The notes: generated by a model not told the origin, from the sequence alone. Positions 18,848-27,614 are shown, counted from the first letter of the stretch. The stretch is 64,000 nt of DNA from Methanococcoides alaskense (GCF_027594145.1 NZ_JAQFFK010000001.1:1-64000); one strand, 5' to 3'. Translations and numbers: made by a program.

Positions 18848-20284
18848 TTGATAGTTCAGCAGGTATTCGTAAAAGGAATAGCGCACAGTTCTTATTTGCT
18901 TGGTGGCGATAAATTCTGTGCAGTGATCGATCCGTCCCGGGATGTCGACGTATATCTCGATATGGCCTCTGATATGGGATGGAAAATAACCCACATACTG
19001 GAAACACATCTTCATGCGGATTTCATCTCCGGGCATATGGACCTGATGAAAGGGACAGGTGCGAACATTTTTGTTCCCGGTTCTGCGAATTGTGAATTCG
19101 ATGCAGTGGGTGTTTCAGAAGGCGATATATTCGAGATAGAGGATATGTCCATTAGAGTAATGGAAACTCCCGGTCACACCCCTGAACACGTTTCCTATGT
19201 GGTGACCGATCGTGCAAGGGGAGTTGAGCCAGTATGTGTTTTTTGCGGTGACACTCTTTTTGTTGGGGATGTGGGCAGACCTGATCTGTTCCCTGGAAAA
19301 GCTGAAGAACTGGCATCAGAACTCTATGATAGTCTTCATGACAAACTTCTCTGCCTCCCTGACTTTTGTGAGGTATATCCTGCACATGGTACAGGTTCTC
19401 TCTGTGGCAGGGCAATGGCTGCAAAAAGAAGTTCTACCATCGGTTATGAACGCCTTTATAATCATGCTCTCAACATCGGTGAAAAGGCCGAATTCATTTC
19501 ATCCTTGACCAATGAGATGCTTCCTGCACCAGATAATTTTAAACGGTGTAGTAAAGTGAATGCTACGGGTCCCGTTCTTCTTTCACAGCTTGCATCTGCT
19601 GAAGCGTTACCTCCTCTTGAGTTCAAAAAGATGAGTGAAGATACTGAAAATATGGTTCTTGATGCCAGGTGCTATGAAGCATTTGGTGGCCGACATGTTC
19701 CGGGTGCATACAGTATTGATATTAACAGCAATTTTGCAACATTTTCGGGCTGGCTTTTGCCTGAGGACAGGACCATTATGTTGGTGGTTGATTCTCCGGA
19801 TCAGGTTCGCAAAGCATCCCTGTGGCTTCACAGGGTAGGACTTGACAGGATTGGATATTTCCTCGAAGGTGGAATGGCCGCATGGTCCCTGGCAGGCCTT
19901 TCGACACAACATGTTTGCCAGCTTTCAGCTGAAGAGCTCCATGATCTTCTCTCCAGTGGTGAAGAACTGGTACTGATAGATGTAAGGTCGGAAGCAGAAC
20001 ACCGGGAAGGTCATATACAGAACTCCATCAATATCCCTGTTCCTGAACTGCGGAATTCCCACAAAAACCTTGATCCCGATACAAAGACCGTTGTTATCTG
20101 TGGAAGTGGGCAGCGTTCAAGTATGGGTGCCAGTATCTTACAGCAGAATGGATTTAGTGATGTCTACAATGTAGCTGGTGGAATGACCGGTTATAATGCT
20201 GCAGGTTATGGTCCTGAATGTATTATGTGTTCCCTCCCCTGGGCAGTTTCAGGTGATCGGGATAAAATAAATAAAATAAAATAA
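18848..20284 (+). CDS. Metallo-beta-lactamase with two rhodanese domains (persulfide dioxygenase-like)
   Basis: Protein of 478 residues. The N-terminal metallo-beta-lactamase domain carries THILETHLHADFISGH, METPGHTPEHVSY and FCGDTLFVGDVGRPD, the glyoxalase II-like pattern of persulfide dioxygenases. Two rhodanese domains follow. The second has an active-site cysteine loop VVICGSGQRSS; the first lacks the cysteine (LVVDSPDQVRKA) and is probably inactive. Likely role is oxidation or transfer of sulfane sulfur. The start is probably TTG at 18848; no ATG is nearby. Confidence 0.85.
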   Translation: MIVQQVFVKGIAHSSYLLGGDKFCAVIDPSRDVDVYLDMASDMGWKITHILETHLHADFISGHMDLMKGTGANIFVPGSANCEFDAVGVSEGDIFEIEDMSIRVMETPGHTPEHVSYVVTDRARGVEPVCVFCGDTLFVGDVGRPDLFPGKAEELASELYDSLHDKLLCLPDFCEVYPAHGTGSLCGRAMAAKRSSTIGYERLYNHALNIGEKAEFISSLTNEMLPAPDNFKRCSKVNATGPVLLSQLASAEALPPLEFKKMSEDTENMVLDARCYEAFGGRHVPGAYSIDINSNFATFSGWLLPEDRTIMLVVDSPDQVRKASLWLHRVGLDRIGYFLEGGMAAWSLAGLSTQHVCQLSAEELHDLLSSGEELVLIDVRSEAEHREGHIQNSINIPVPELRNSHKNLDPDTKTVVICGSGQRSSMGASILQQNGFSDVYNVAGGMTGYNAAGYGPECIMCSLPWAVSGDRDKINKIK

Positions 20285-20289
20285 AAAAG

Positions 20290-20670
20290 TCACAATTGAT
20301 GCTTTGTAAGTCCAAGGCCACGTTCCTTTTCAAGATTTATGGTCTTTGGCTTGTAGAGCTTTCCCGCTTTCCACGAAGTGATGGCCTCTTTCACAGTTTC
20401 ATCAGCACCCACGAATATCTCTATCCCGTTCTTGTCAAGAAGGTCAACGATCTTCTGTCCGACACCTGAACAGAGGACAATATCCACTCCTGCATCTTTT
20501 AGCAGTTCGGGAGGTATGCCTTTTCCACCCATATGCACACTTGTATTCTTGATTATCTCGACAGTTTCGGTCTCTGTATCATATATGGTATATGTAGGAG
20601 CTTTTCCAAAATGAAGTTCAACGTAGTCCTCTAATCCCCCGGTCTCTGAAGATGGTATGGCAACTTTCAT
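20290..20670 (-). CDS. NifX/NifB-type Fe-Mo cofactor-binding domain protein (copy 1)
   Basis: Protein of 126 residues of the dinitrogenase iron-molybdenum cofactor-binding family (COG1433). It opens MKVAIPSSETGGLEDYVELH, then FGKAPTYTIYDTET and the PPELLKDAGVDIVLCSGVGQ segment. Family members bind metal-sulfur clusters and include the orange protein of sulfate reducers. It is a close paralogue of the protein at 23728-24108. An 80-base gap separates it from the upstream metallo-beta-lactamase gene, so it may be the last gene of the cluster. Confidence 0.88.
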   Translation of the reverse strand: MKVAIPSSETGGLEDYVELHFGKAPTYTIYDTETETVEIIKNTSVHMGGKGIPPELLKDAGVDIVLCSGVGQKIVDLLDKNGIEIFVGADETVKEAITSWKAGKLYKPKTINLEKERGLGLTKHQL

Positions 20671-20752
20671 ATTTTCAACTCTTCATATCAATATGGAAAA
20701 CCTAATTGATATACCTCACCACTGCTCCGCTTCTTTAATATATAGGCATCAT

Positions 20753-21409
20753 TCAGATGGTTATACGATAACCTGCTTCAATATGAACATAACTTTTCTT
20801 ATACTTTTCTTTAATGGCATCAATGTTCGATGTGCAGTGTCCTGCACCTATGAGTTCGAGATCCTGCATCGCTTCAATATCCTGGCAGTCGTGTAATCCT
20901 CCGATGATGCCACGAACATTTCCAATTGAAGATGCAACCTCTATTATCGCTGGTAAGCCGGGATGCGCACAGCCGCTTATGATATAGACGCCTTTGTCAG
21001 TATCCAGCAATAGTGCCTGTTCCTTGATACTGTCTCCAAGTTCGCCGGTGGAATATACTCCTTCTGCGATCTTGCACATTCCGTTTATCTCATTGAGTTT
21101 TGCACGCTTTTGTATCTCGTTCTTGAGCTTTTTAGAGAACGATGCCAATGCGTATACTTCTATATTGGGATTCGCATTCAGAACGGTTGGTAATCCTCCG
21201 ATATGGTCCCAATGCTGATGAGATAATAGCAGAATATCGTATTCTTTTATATCAATTCCAAGAGCTGCCATGTTCTCTAACAAAAGCCCGCCATCCCAGC
21301 CGGTATCGAACAAGATCTTCTGTTCATCGGTCTCGATGGAACAGGAAAATCCCCAGCCTTTTCCCAATCCTCTTCCGGCATTGTTGTCATAGACAACAGT
21401 TATCTCCAT
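20753..21409 (-). CDS. Metallo-beta-lactamase fold hydrolase
   Basis: Protein of 218 residues with SHQHWDHIGGLPTV as the metal-binding motif and a C-terminal GGLHDCQD region. It resembles the group annotated as dihydropterin-phosphate synthase-like hydrolases in methanogens, but the substrate is unknown. The ATG overlaps the TAA of the DUF1847 gene, so it is translationally coupled to the ParA-NifX cluster. Confidence 0.82.
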   Translation of the reverse strand: MEITVVYDNNAGRGLGKGWGFSCSIETDEQKILFDTGWDGGLLLENMAALGIDIKEYDILLLSHQHWDHIGGLPTVLNANPNIEVYALASFSKKLKNEIQKRAKLNEINGMCKIAEGVYSTGELGDSIKEQALLLDTDKGVYIISGCAHPGLPAIIEVASSIGNVRGIIGGLHDCQDIEAMQDLELIGAGHCTSNIDAIKEKYKKSYVHIEAGYRITI

Positions 21410-21984
21410 TATTGCTTCCCCATTTTAAACACGTTCTTCATATAATAGTTTGAATAAAGGGCTCCTGCGGGGTTGTGTGCAAGTACCCTGTCCTTGACGA
21501 TGAATGTTGTAACAGGTGCTTCACTGTACTTGTTGAAAAGTATGTCGTGACCAAGACACAGGCCAATTATGATGTTCAGTTGTGTCCCTGCACGGTTCAG
21601 CACATTTGCCTGGGCTATAGGGTTGCAGGCTATCTCTATGCTTTCTTCCCGTATCTTATCCAGATCATAGGTATCTTTCTCCACACCACAGACCTTACAA
21701 CAAACAGATTCCACTGTAAGATGTTTCTCCATTATCTCACAGAATGACTTAGCTTCCTTTTCAAGACCTATACAAAAAGCAACTCCGATTTTTTCATATC
21801 CAAGTTCTTTTGTAAAAAGGAGGATCTCTTCAAGCCTTGTTTTCTGCATGTAGTATTTTGCTTCTATTCCTGAAGCAACTTTCATGATCTCCAAGTCTTC
21901 GTTTTCATAATCTGCAAGAATGTCCCTGGGGGCGCAATTCTTTCCCTGGTAACAATCCTTACTGTCACAATCAGCACATTTCAT
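21409..21984 (-). CDS. DUF1847 cysteine-rich protein
   Basis: Protein of 191 residues. The N-terminal MKCADCDSKDCYQGKNCA and the later VCCKVCGVEKD and GLCLGHDILF segments place it in DUF1847, a family of anaerobes with several conserved cysteines that probably bind a metal or cluster. Biochemical role unknown. Four bases after the upstream ATPase gene and overlapping the MBL gene. Confidence 0.85.
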   Translation of the reverse strand: MKCADCDSKDCYQGKNCAPRDILADYENEDLEIMKVASGIEAKYYMQKTRLEEILLFTKELGYEKIGVAFCIGLEKEAKSFCEIMEKHLTVESVCCKVCGVEKDTYDLDKIREESIEIACNPIAQANVLNRAGTQLNIIIGLCLGHDILFNKYSEAPVTTFIVKDRVLAHNPAGALYSNYYMKNVFKMGKQ

Positions 21985-21988
21985 TTTA

Positions 21989-22879
21989 TCATCTCGTTGG
22001 AAGCAGTGTTACTTCTTTCTGATCAAGCTCTGAAACGACACGTTCCCATAATGCTTTGACCCCTTCTGAAAGAACATTCTTCCTGTATTCAACAACGGTT
22101 GTCTCTTCCCTCATTGCCATATTGGGTGATGGGTCATAAGGAAGCTTTCCTACAACCTCTACCCCTCTTTCATTACAGAACTCTTCTATTTTCCCTGCGT
22201 TCTTCTCATTGATATCATACTTGTTGATGCAGACAATGGAAGGAATGTCGAAGTGTTCTGTAACCTGCAAGACCCTTTCGAGATCATGCATTCCCGATAA
22301 GCTGGGTTCGGTCACGATCAATGCAAGGTCTGCTCCTGTTATCGTTGCAAGTACAGGGCAACCTGTACCCGGCGGACCGTCCGTTATTATAAGTTCGGCT
22401 TTATTTTCCAGTGCTATCGAACGTGTACGTTCTTTGACAGCACTTACAAGTTTTCCGCTTGCTTCTTCCCCGATCTCCAGTTCTGCGTGGACCATTGTTC
22501 CATGGTCAGTGATGGATGAATGAACATCGCCTGATCGGCTTTTGATCATATTTATAGCACTGGAGTTGCAAACATATTCACATACTCCGCAGCCTTCACA
22601 TTTATGTTGATTTACGATCAGGTCATCATCGATAGCATTAAATTTGCAGGCAGTTTGACATCTGTAACATTTGATACATCTGTCAAGGCATATTTCTGCT
22701 TTATCCATGCCATAGAAAGGGTTCGTTTCTACAATCCTTGGTCTTAGAACAAGATGAAGGTTCGGTGCATCGACATCACAGTCAGCTATCACTGCATTTT
22801 GTGCCATTGCTGCAAATGAAGCTGTTATTGTGGTTTTACCGGTTCCACCTTTTCCACTGATAACTACGAGTTCCTTCAT
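21989..22879 (-). CDS. ParA/MinD-family ATPase with inserted ferredoxin domain (copy 2)
   Basis: Protein of 296 residues. The N-terminal VVISGKGGTGKTTITASFA is a deviant Walker A motif. A two-cluster ferredoxin insert follows at about residues 60-110 (CLDRCIKCYRCQTAC and CEGCGVCEYVC), then the GPPGTGCPV switch region. This is the COG1149 architecture, paired here with a paralogue as in orange-protein loci. Likely role is ATP-dependent assembly or transfer of a metal-sulfur cluster. ATG overlaps the upstream stop (ATGA). Confidence 0.9.
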   Translation of the reverse strand: MKELVVISGKGGTGKTTITASFAAMAQNAVIADCDVDAPNLHLVLRPRIVETNPFYGMDKAEICLDRCIKCYRCQTACKFNAIDDDLIVNQHKCEGCGVCEYVCNSSAINMIKSRSGDVHSSITDHGTMVHAELEIGEEASGKLVSAVKERTRSIALENKAELIITDGPPGTGCPVLATITGADLALIVTEPSLSGMHDLERVLQVTEHFDIPSIVCINKYDINEKNAGKIEEFCNERGVEVVGKLPYDPSPNMAMREETTVVEYRKNVLSEGVKALWERVVSELDQKEVTLLPTR

Positions 22880-23721
22880 GCCAGCTCCTTTTTGTTGACT
22901 ATTCTCTCAAATAAATTAGTGAATCTTTCTTTCCACTCAGGCATTTCCTCGACAAAGGGAATTCCATCTGAATATAGTTCTGCAATGCGTTTATTGAGGG
23001 GTATTCTCATTAGGACCTCAATGTTTTCCTGATTGCAATATTCATCTATGATACAATTTTCTTGTTCACTTCGGTTTATGATGACTCCGAATGGTATATT
23101 CATAATTTTTACCATTTTCACTGCAAGTTTCAGGTCATGTAATCCAAATGGAGTTGGTTCTGTTACGAGTATACAGTGATCCGTATCTTCTAATGTGGTC
23201 ATAACAGGGCACCCAGTTCCAGGTGGGGAATCGATTATTGTTGGAATTCCCGGTTCAATGCTTCTCTTTAGTTCAGTTATGACCGGGGATGCCATGCTTT
23301 CTCCAATATTTAGTACTCCTTCATAGAGCATGGGGTGATCTTTCTTATTGGAGGATCTGTTGATGATGCCTGTAATCTTTTCCTTTCCGGAAATGGCATT
23401 TTCCGGGCAAGCTAGAATACACCCTCCACAGCTGTGGCAGAGAGTTGGGAACAGAAGCACTTTTTCTGGTAGTGTCGCAATTGCATTGAAACGGCACATT
23501 TCGGAACATTTTCCGCAGTGTGTGCAAAGTTCTTCATCTATATTCGGAGCAGTGATAATTGATTCAGCGATGTGCTCCAACTCTTTGTTCAAAAATAGAT
23601 TGCAATTAGGTTCTTCGACATCGCAGTCGATCAGCTGTGCATCAGGTATTGAAAGTGCAAGGTTTACGGCAACGGTGGTTTTACCGGTGCCGCCTTTTCC
23701 ACTTGCGATAGCTATTTTCAT
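22876..23721 (-). CDS. ParA/MinD-family ATPase with inserted ferredoxin domain (copy 1)
   Basis: Paralogue of the next gene, 281 residues: IAIASGKGGTGKTTVAVNLA as Walker A, a ferredoxin insert with CTHCGKCSEMC and CHSCGGCILAC, and SPPGTGCPV in the switch region. It lies six bases after the NifX-like gene 2 and overlaps copy 2 by four bases. The pair probably forms a heterodimer acting with the NifX-like proteins. Confidence 0.9.
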   Translation of the reverse strand: MKIAIASGKGGTGKTTVAVNLALSIPDAQLIDCDVEEPNCNLFLNKELEHIAESIITAPNIDEELCTHCGKCSEMCRFNAIATLPEKVLLFPTLCHSCGGCILACPENAISGKEKITGIINRSSNKKDHPMLYEGVLNIGESMASPVITELKRSIEPGIPTIIDSPPGTGCPVMTTLEDTDHCILVTEPTPFGLHDLKLAVKMVKIMNIPFGVIINRSEQENCIIDEYCNQENIEVLMRIPLNKRIAELYSDGIPFVEEMPEWKERFTNLFERIVNKKELA

Positions 23722-23727
23722 ACTATT

Positions 23728-24108
23728 TCAGTGTTGGTGATGGTCTTCGTCATGTCCATGACCCTGACAGACATTTTCGCTGGTCGGGCTGACAAGATTT
23801 CCTTCTTTCCAGTCATTGATGGCTGTCTCCACAGTTCCCTGTGCACCGACAAAAACATCGATCCCATATTCGCAGAACATGTTCACGGCCTTTTGTCCAA
23901 GACCTCCGCAAAGCATTATGTTCACGCCTGCTTTTGAGAGAAGTTCTGGTGGTAATCCTACACCACCATTATGCTCGCTTGTGTTCTCTAATATCTCTAC
24001 TGAGTTATTTTCGATATCCAGTACTGTATATGTCGGAACCATTCCGAAGTGCTGACCTACGAGATCTTCTAATCCGCCATTATTTGCTGAAGGTACACAT
24101 ACTTTCAT
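23728..24108 (-). CDS. NifX/NifB-type cofactor-binding domain protein (copy 2)
   Basis: Protein of 126 residues with MKVCVPSANNGGLEDLVGQH, FGMVPTYTVLDIEN and PPELLSKAGVNIMLCGGLGQ, closely similar to the 20290-20670 gene. The C-terminus GHGHDEDHHQH is histidine-rich and could bind nickel, copper or zinc, a feature missing in the other copies. SD AGAGGT lies before the ATG. Confidence 0.9.
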   Translation of the reverse strand: MKVCVPSANNGGLEDLVGQHFGMVPTYTVLDIENNSVEILENTSEHNGGVGLPPELLSKAGVNIMLCGGLGQKAVNMFCEYGIDVFVGAQGTVETAINDWKEGNLVSPTSENVCQGHGHDEDHHQH

Positions 24109-24125
24109 TTTAATTACCTCTTATT

Positions 24126-24512
24126 TTATTTTGGTCCGGGAAGTTCCGGTCTTGATCCTGTGTGAGCAGAAGTGGTGGCATCTTCAATAAGATCCAGCTG
24201 TCCTTGCCTATATTGTGAAACCGTTTCCTCAACTGCGCCATTAATGCCTGTAAATACTTTGATCCCGGCTGCATTTAGCACTGATAATGCGTTTGGTCCC
24301 ATATTTCCTGTGAGAAGGGCATCAATGCCAAGGGTGGTCAATGCCTGTGCAGCCTTTATGCCTGCACCCCCATCTGCTAAGGGTCCCGGGTTCTCAAGAG
24401 CTTCAAAGGTCATGGTATCATCATCTACAATGACAAAATAAGGACATCTGCCAAAACGAGGGTCACACTGGCTGAAAAGGTCAGTTCCTCTGGATGTTAT
24501 GCATATTTTGAT
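24126..24512 (-). CDS. NifX/NifB-type protein (copy 3) with apparent AUC start
   Basis: The family homology runs through codons upstream of the first ATG (24411-24413): the frame reads KICITSRGTDLFSQCDPRFG and CPYFVIVDDDT before it. These match the normal N-terminus of the family, which begins MKI. The codon in the position of the initiator is ATC (24510-24512), preceded six bases earlier by SD GGTGA, and an in-frame TGA lies just upstream. Either AUC (or the adjacent AUU) initiates, or the gene has lost its start and makes a truncated product. Full length would be 128 residues, normal for the family. First gene of the minus-strand cluster. Confidence 0.75.
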   Translation of the reverse strand: MKICITSRGTDLFSQCDPRFGRCPYFVIVDDDTMTFEALENPGPLADGGAGIKAAQALTTLGIDALLTGNMGPNALSVLNAAGIKVFTGINGAVEETVSQYRQGQLDLIEDATTSAHTGSRPELPGPK

Positions 24513-24672
24513 AATTTCTCACCACTTTTATCCTAATGTATTATGCACATAAGTGAGAAATTATTTAATCTTATTGGAAAACACTTATATATTAATTCTC
24601 AATGGGCACAAAAAACTCTTCTTTTTTCAAACAGCGGATATTATTTATACAGATGAAGTATGTTTACTTCTC

Positions 24673-25470
24673 ATGTTATCCCTCTCCGAAGCTATCATAC
24701 TTGGCATTGTACAGGGTCTGGCAGAATGGCTTCCAATAAGTAGTGAAGGCATGACCTCGCTTGTTATGGTCACTTTCTTTGACCGTTCCCTTTCTGAAGC
24801 CATTCCTATCTCTATCTGGCTTCATCTGGGAACATTGCTTGCAGCCACTGTTTATTTCAGAGATGATGTGAAAAAGCTCCTTTCCGGAATACCTGATTAT
24901 GTTCGTAGCTTCTCTAAAAAAGAGCCTCATGACCCTATCATCAGTTTTCTCCTTATCTCCACGATACTGACGGGGATCGTGGGACTTCCTTTGTTATTGT
25001 TCGTCACCGACAAGGCTGAGATGTCCGGTGGCTCTGCAACAGCTGTGATCGGTATAATGTTGATATTTACGGGTCTTCTACAGAGGACGATCTCAAAGGA
25101 CGTATCCCTTGCCAGAATTCCTGGTATGTCCGATTCTCTTGTCGCGGGGATTTCACAGGGATTTGCAGCAATACCTGGGATCAGTAGATCGGGTGTCACG
25201 ATGTCCGCACTATTGCTGCGTAAATTCGATGCTGCGGATGCCATAAGGTTGAGCTTTCTCATGAGCATCCCTGCTGTCCTTGTGGCAGAGATAGGAGTTG
25301 GACTGATGGATATGGTAGAACTGGATGTCTACTCTTTTGTAGCTCTGTTCTTCGCTTTTGCTTTCGGTCTGGTCACCATCGACCTTTTCCTGAAAGTTGC
25401 GAAGAAAGTAGATTTCTCTTATTTTTGCATCGGGCTTGGTATTCTAAGTGTTCTGGCCATGTTCCTTTAA
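24673..25470 (+). CDS. uppP: Undecaprenyl-diphosphatase-like protein (UppP/BacA family)
   Basis: Membrane phosphatase of 265 residues that dephosphorylates polyprenyl diphosphate lipid carriers. IILGIVQGLAEWLPISSEGM is the glutamate-rich motif 1, and AAIPGISRSGVTMSALLLRK is the second signature with the catalytic serine-arginine. About eight membrane segments. The ATG of MLSLSEAIIL is chosen since a TATA-like ttatttata lies about 25 bases before it, implying a leaderless message; the longer frame adds 40 residues unlike the family. Confidence 0.9.
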   Translation: MLSLSEAIILGIVQGLAEWLPISSEGMTSLVMVTFFDRSLSEAIPISIWLHLGTLLAATVYFRDDVKKLLSGIPDYVRSFSKKEPHDPIISFLLISTILTGIVGLPLLLFVTDKAEMSGGSATAVIGIMLIFTGLLQRTISKDVSLARIPGMSDSLVAGISQGFAAIPGISRSGVTMSALLLRKFDAADAIRLSFLMSIPAVLVAEIGVGLMDMVELDVYSFVALFFAFAFGLVTIDLFLKVAKKVDFSYFCIGLGILSVLAMFL

Positions 25471-25514
25471 TGCCGGCCTTCCAAAAGCAAAGCTCAGGGT
25501 TAAACAAGTTTTGA

Positions 25515-25562
25515 CCGTCTAAAAAAAGAAAGAAAAGAAAAAGAATTGGACTTATTAAGTCC
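25515..25562 (-). terminator. Terminator after mtbA
   Basis: Hairpin GGACTT/AAGTCC (25548-25562) followed on the minus strand by a long T/C-rich tract, 30 bases after the mtbA stop. Confidence 0.6.
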
Positions 25563-25591
25563 ACTTCTCTACTTTTCAGAATATGATATGA

Positions 25592-26626
25592 TTAGTATTT
25601 GTAGCTCTTTGCGACTTCGACCATTGCACGAAGGTGTGCGGTTGGGGTCTGGCTTACAATACCACATCCAGGTGCGAGAAGTCCCTTGCCGTCGAGTTCC
25701 TTAAGTACTCTCTTGGACTCTGCTGTGACTGTCTCAACATCTGTGTTCCAGAGACAGTTTACTGGGTCGAGGTTACCGACAATGAGTGTTTTCTCTACCT
25801 TTGATACAGCGGTTGCAGCGTTTACGTTCTGGTCAACACTGATCGCGTCTATGCCTGCGAGCTCCATGATAGCAAGACCTTCGGTTGTGTCGCCACAGAC
25901 GTGGAGAACTACAGGAACATTGCGTGCGTGCATTGCTTCAACGAGCTTTGCATGGAATGGTACAACGAATTTCTTGTAGAATTCGCCGCCAATGAGTGAG
26001 TAGCTTGCTGTTGGGTCGATGATGGACAATGTGTCTGCACCGTTGTCGACCTGTGCATTTGCGTATGCGATTCCGAACTCGGTTGTGAACTCCATGATCG
26101 CAAGACCGTACTCTTCCTTTGTCATGATGTCCATGAACCAGGAGTCGCCGGTGATGTGCTGTGCAAGGGAGAAAGGACCGATCATACTGCCGATGATTGG
26201 AAGTTCAGCTCCATATTTCTCAGCGACGATCTTGATGGACTCGAGGATAATTGAGGTTCTCTTTGATGAATCATTGATGTCATAGCCTTCGAATTGCTTG
26301 AGGTCATCAAGGCTGTTTACAACGTGGTTGATGACGGATGGCTGCTGTACCTTTGTACCTTCCTTGATGCCACAGCCGAAGAACTCAGCTTCTGCGGTGA
26401 TGTCGAATGGAACGCGGATAGCTTCGAATCCGATTTCGGTGTGTGCAGCTGCTGCGAGTCCTGCAAGCATCTTTGCATCGTAGTTTGCTTCTGGCCAGAA
26501 TATGCCGGATGCTTCCATCAGGTCTACGGTACCGGTCTGTGTAACACAGACAGCTGGCATCCTGTCAACTTTCTCGGTCTGATTAAGTACAGCTGCTAAT
26601 CTTGTCTTTGGTGTGTATTCAGTCAT
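25592..26626 (-). CDS. mtbA: Methylcobamide:coenzyme M methyltransferase, methylamine type
   Basis: Uroporphyrinogen-decarboxylase-fold methyltransferase of 344 residues that moves the methyl group from a methylated corrinoid protein to coenzyme M. The zinc site is formed by VVLHVCGDTTEG (His-x-Cys) and a cysteine in LAPGCGIVSQTP near the C-terminus. MtaA, MtsA and MtbA share this fold; the adjacent pyl genes favour MtbA. SD AGGAG precedes the ATG, and a TATA box lies at 26691-26703. Codon use and strong signals suggest high expression. Confidence 0.88.
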   Translation of the reverse strand: MTEYTPKTRLAAVLNQTEKVDRMPAVCVTQTGTVDLMEASGIFWPEANYDAKMLAGLAAAAHTEIGFEAIRVPFDITAEAEFFGCGIKEGTKVQQPSVINHVVNSLDDLKQFEGYDINDSSKRTSIILESIKIVAEKYGAELPIIGSMIGPFSLAQHITGDSWFMDIMTKEEYGLAIMEFTTEFGIAYANAQVDNGADTLSIIDPTASYSLIGGEFYKKFVVPFHAKLVEAMHARNVPVVLHVCGDTTEGLAIMELAGIDAISVDQNVNAATAVSKVEKTLIVGNLDPVNCLWNTDVETVTAESKRVLKELDGKGLLAPGCGIVSQTPTAHLRAMVEVAKSYKY

Positions 26627-26662
26627 TTAAATTCTCCTATATATCAATCCTTTATAATCACT

Positions 26663-26706
26663 AAAAAGGTAATTACGCTATGTACTTAGCATATATATAC
26701 CTTTTT
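26663..26706 (-). promoter_or_regulatory. mtbA promoter with nested inverted repeat
   Basis: TATA box (ggtatatatatgc on the minus strand) with an outer inverted repeat AAAAAGGTA (26663-26671)/TACCTTTTT (26698-26706) and an inner GCTA/TAGC (26677-26690). The repeat surrounds the TATA and the probable initiation region, as an operator would. Confidence 0.5.
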
Positions 26707-26829
26707 ATTTGGGAAAAACGCTTGCAATAGTCGCATTAGACAAGTTTTGTGGTTTTGTCATGTCAACGTTTCTTTGAATTTTTTGCAAGCTTTCTTCCTG
26801 TTTGTGAACGTGAAATATTCTTCTCTTTT

Positions 26830-27609
26830 TCAGAACACTGAATAGAGCATTGCTGCGGCACCTATGACCAGTGGTTCCATGACCAGGTCTATATCACCGT
26901 TCTCAGCGAGTTCGGGTGGAAGCGCGCAGGGTATTCCCGGAGTCGATACAAGGCATCTTTCTGCGATCATTCCTTCTGATATCGTATTGGCGTTAGGGGT
27001 GGCCTCAAAGACCATGGAGAACTTCTTAGGGTCTGCACTATCATAAGCGTTAACCCCAAGCTCTTCAATTGCCTTTTCCATGAATTCGGTGTTCGGGTCA
27101 TAAGCATACACATTGAACCCTTTCTTCACCAGATGTTCGGTACCGGCATACCCTACACGACCAAGACCGATTACCAGCACATCCTTTGATCCTGCGTGTA
27201 TGAACCTTGAGGCTATCTCGGAATAGATCACACCTGTACATATATGGTTGGCCGCTATCTTTCTGCTTTTCAGGTTGTGGGCGATGAACATGTGGTCATC
27301 CGCCATTAGAAGTATGTCCGCACCATCGGAAACTGCCTGATGATACCCGGTTATGTCGGGATGTTCTGTAATATAGCCTTCAAGTCCGAAATATTCGGTT
27401 ATTGCGAGCAGCGATGAAGAAAAATTGCCTATTACCCCATTGCCTGCTGTTATGGGCACTATTGCAACCTTTTGCGAGGCTGGGCGTGTGCCATAGACAT
27501 CTTCACAGATCTCTGTTATGCCTTTTCCGGTAGATGCCTTGATCGTTTCATTGCTCTGCCTAAGTTTGTTCAAAAGATCTTCCAGATCCTCAGGTGTTAA
27601 TAATGCCAT
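26830..27609 (-). CDS. pylD: Pyrrolysine biosynthesis protein PylD
   Basis: Dehydrogenase of 259 residues that oxidises 3-methylornithyl-lysine so that it cyclises to pyrrolysine. The N-terminus MALLTPEDLEDLL matches Methanosarcina PylD; the Rossmann motif DVLVIGLGRVGYAG lies at about residue 150, and EATPNANTISEGMIAERCLVSTPGIPC is a conserved block. The ATG at 27607-27609 has SD GGTGAG four bases upstream; a few bases of leader separate it from the pylC stop. Last gene of the pyl run. Confidence 0.97.
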   Translation of the reverse strand: MALLTPEDLEDLLNKLRQSNETIKASTGKGITEICEDVYGTRPASQKVAIVPITAGNGVIGNFSSSLLAITEYFGLEGYITEHPDITGYHQAVSDGADILLMADDHMFIAHNLKSRKIAANHICTGVIYSEIASRFIHAGSKDVLVIGLGRVGYAGTEHLVKKGFNVYAYDPNTEFMEKAIEELGVNAYDSADPKKFSMVFEATPNANTISEGMIAERCLVSTPGIPCALPPELAENGDIDLVMEPLVIGAAAMLYSVF

Positions 27610-27614
27610 AAAGC

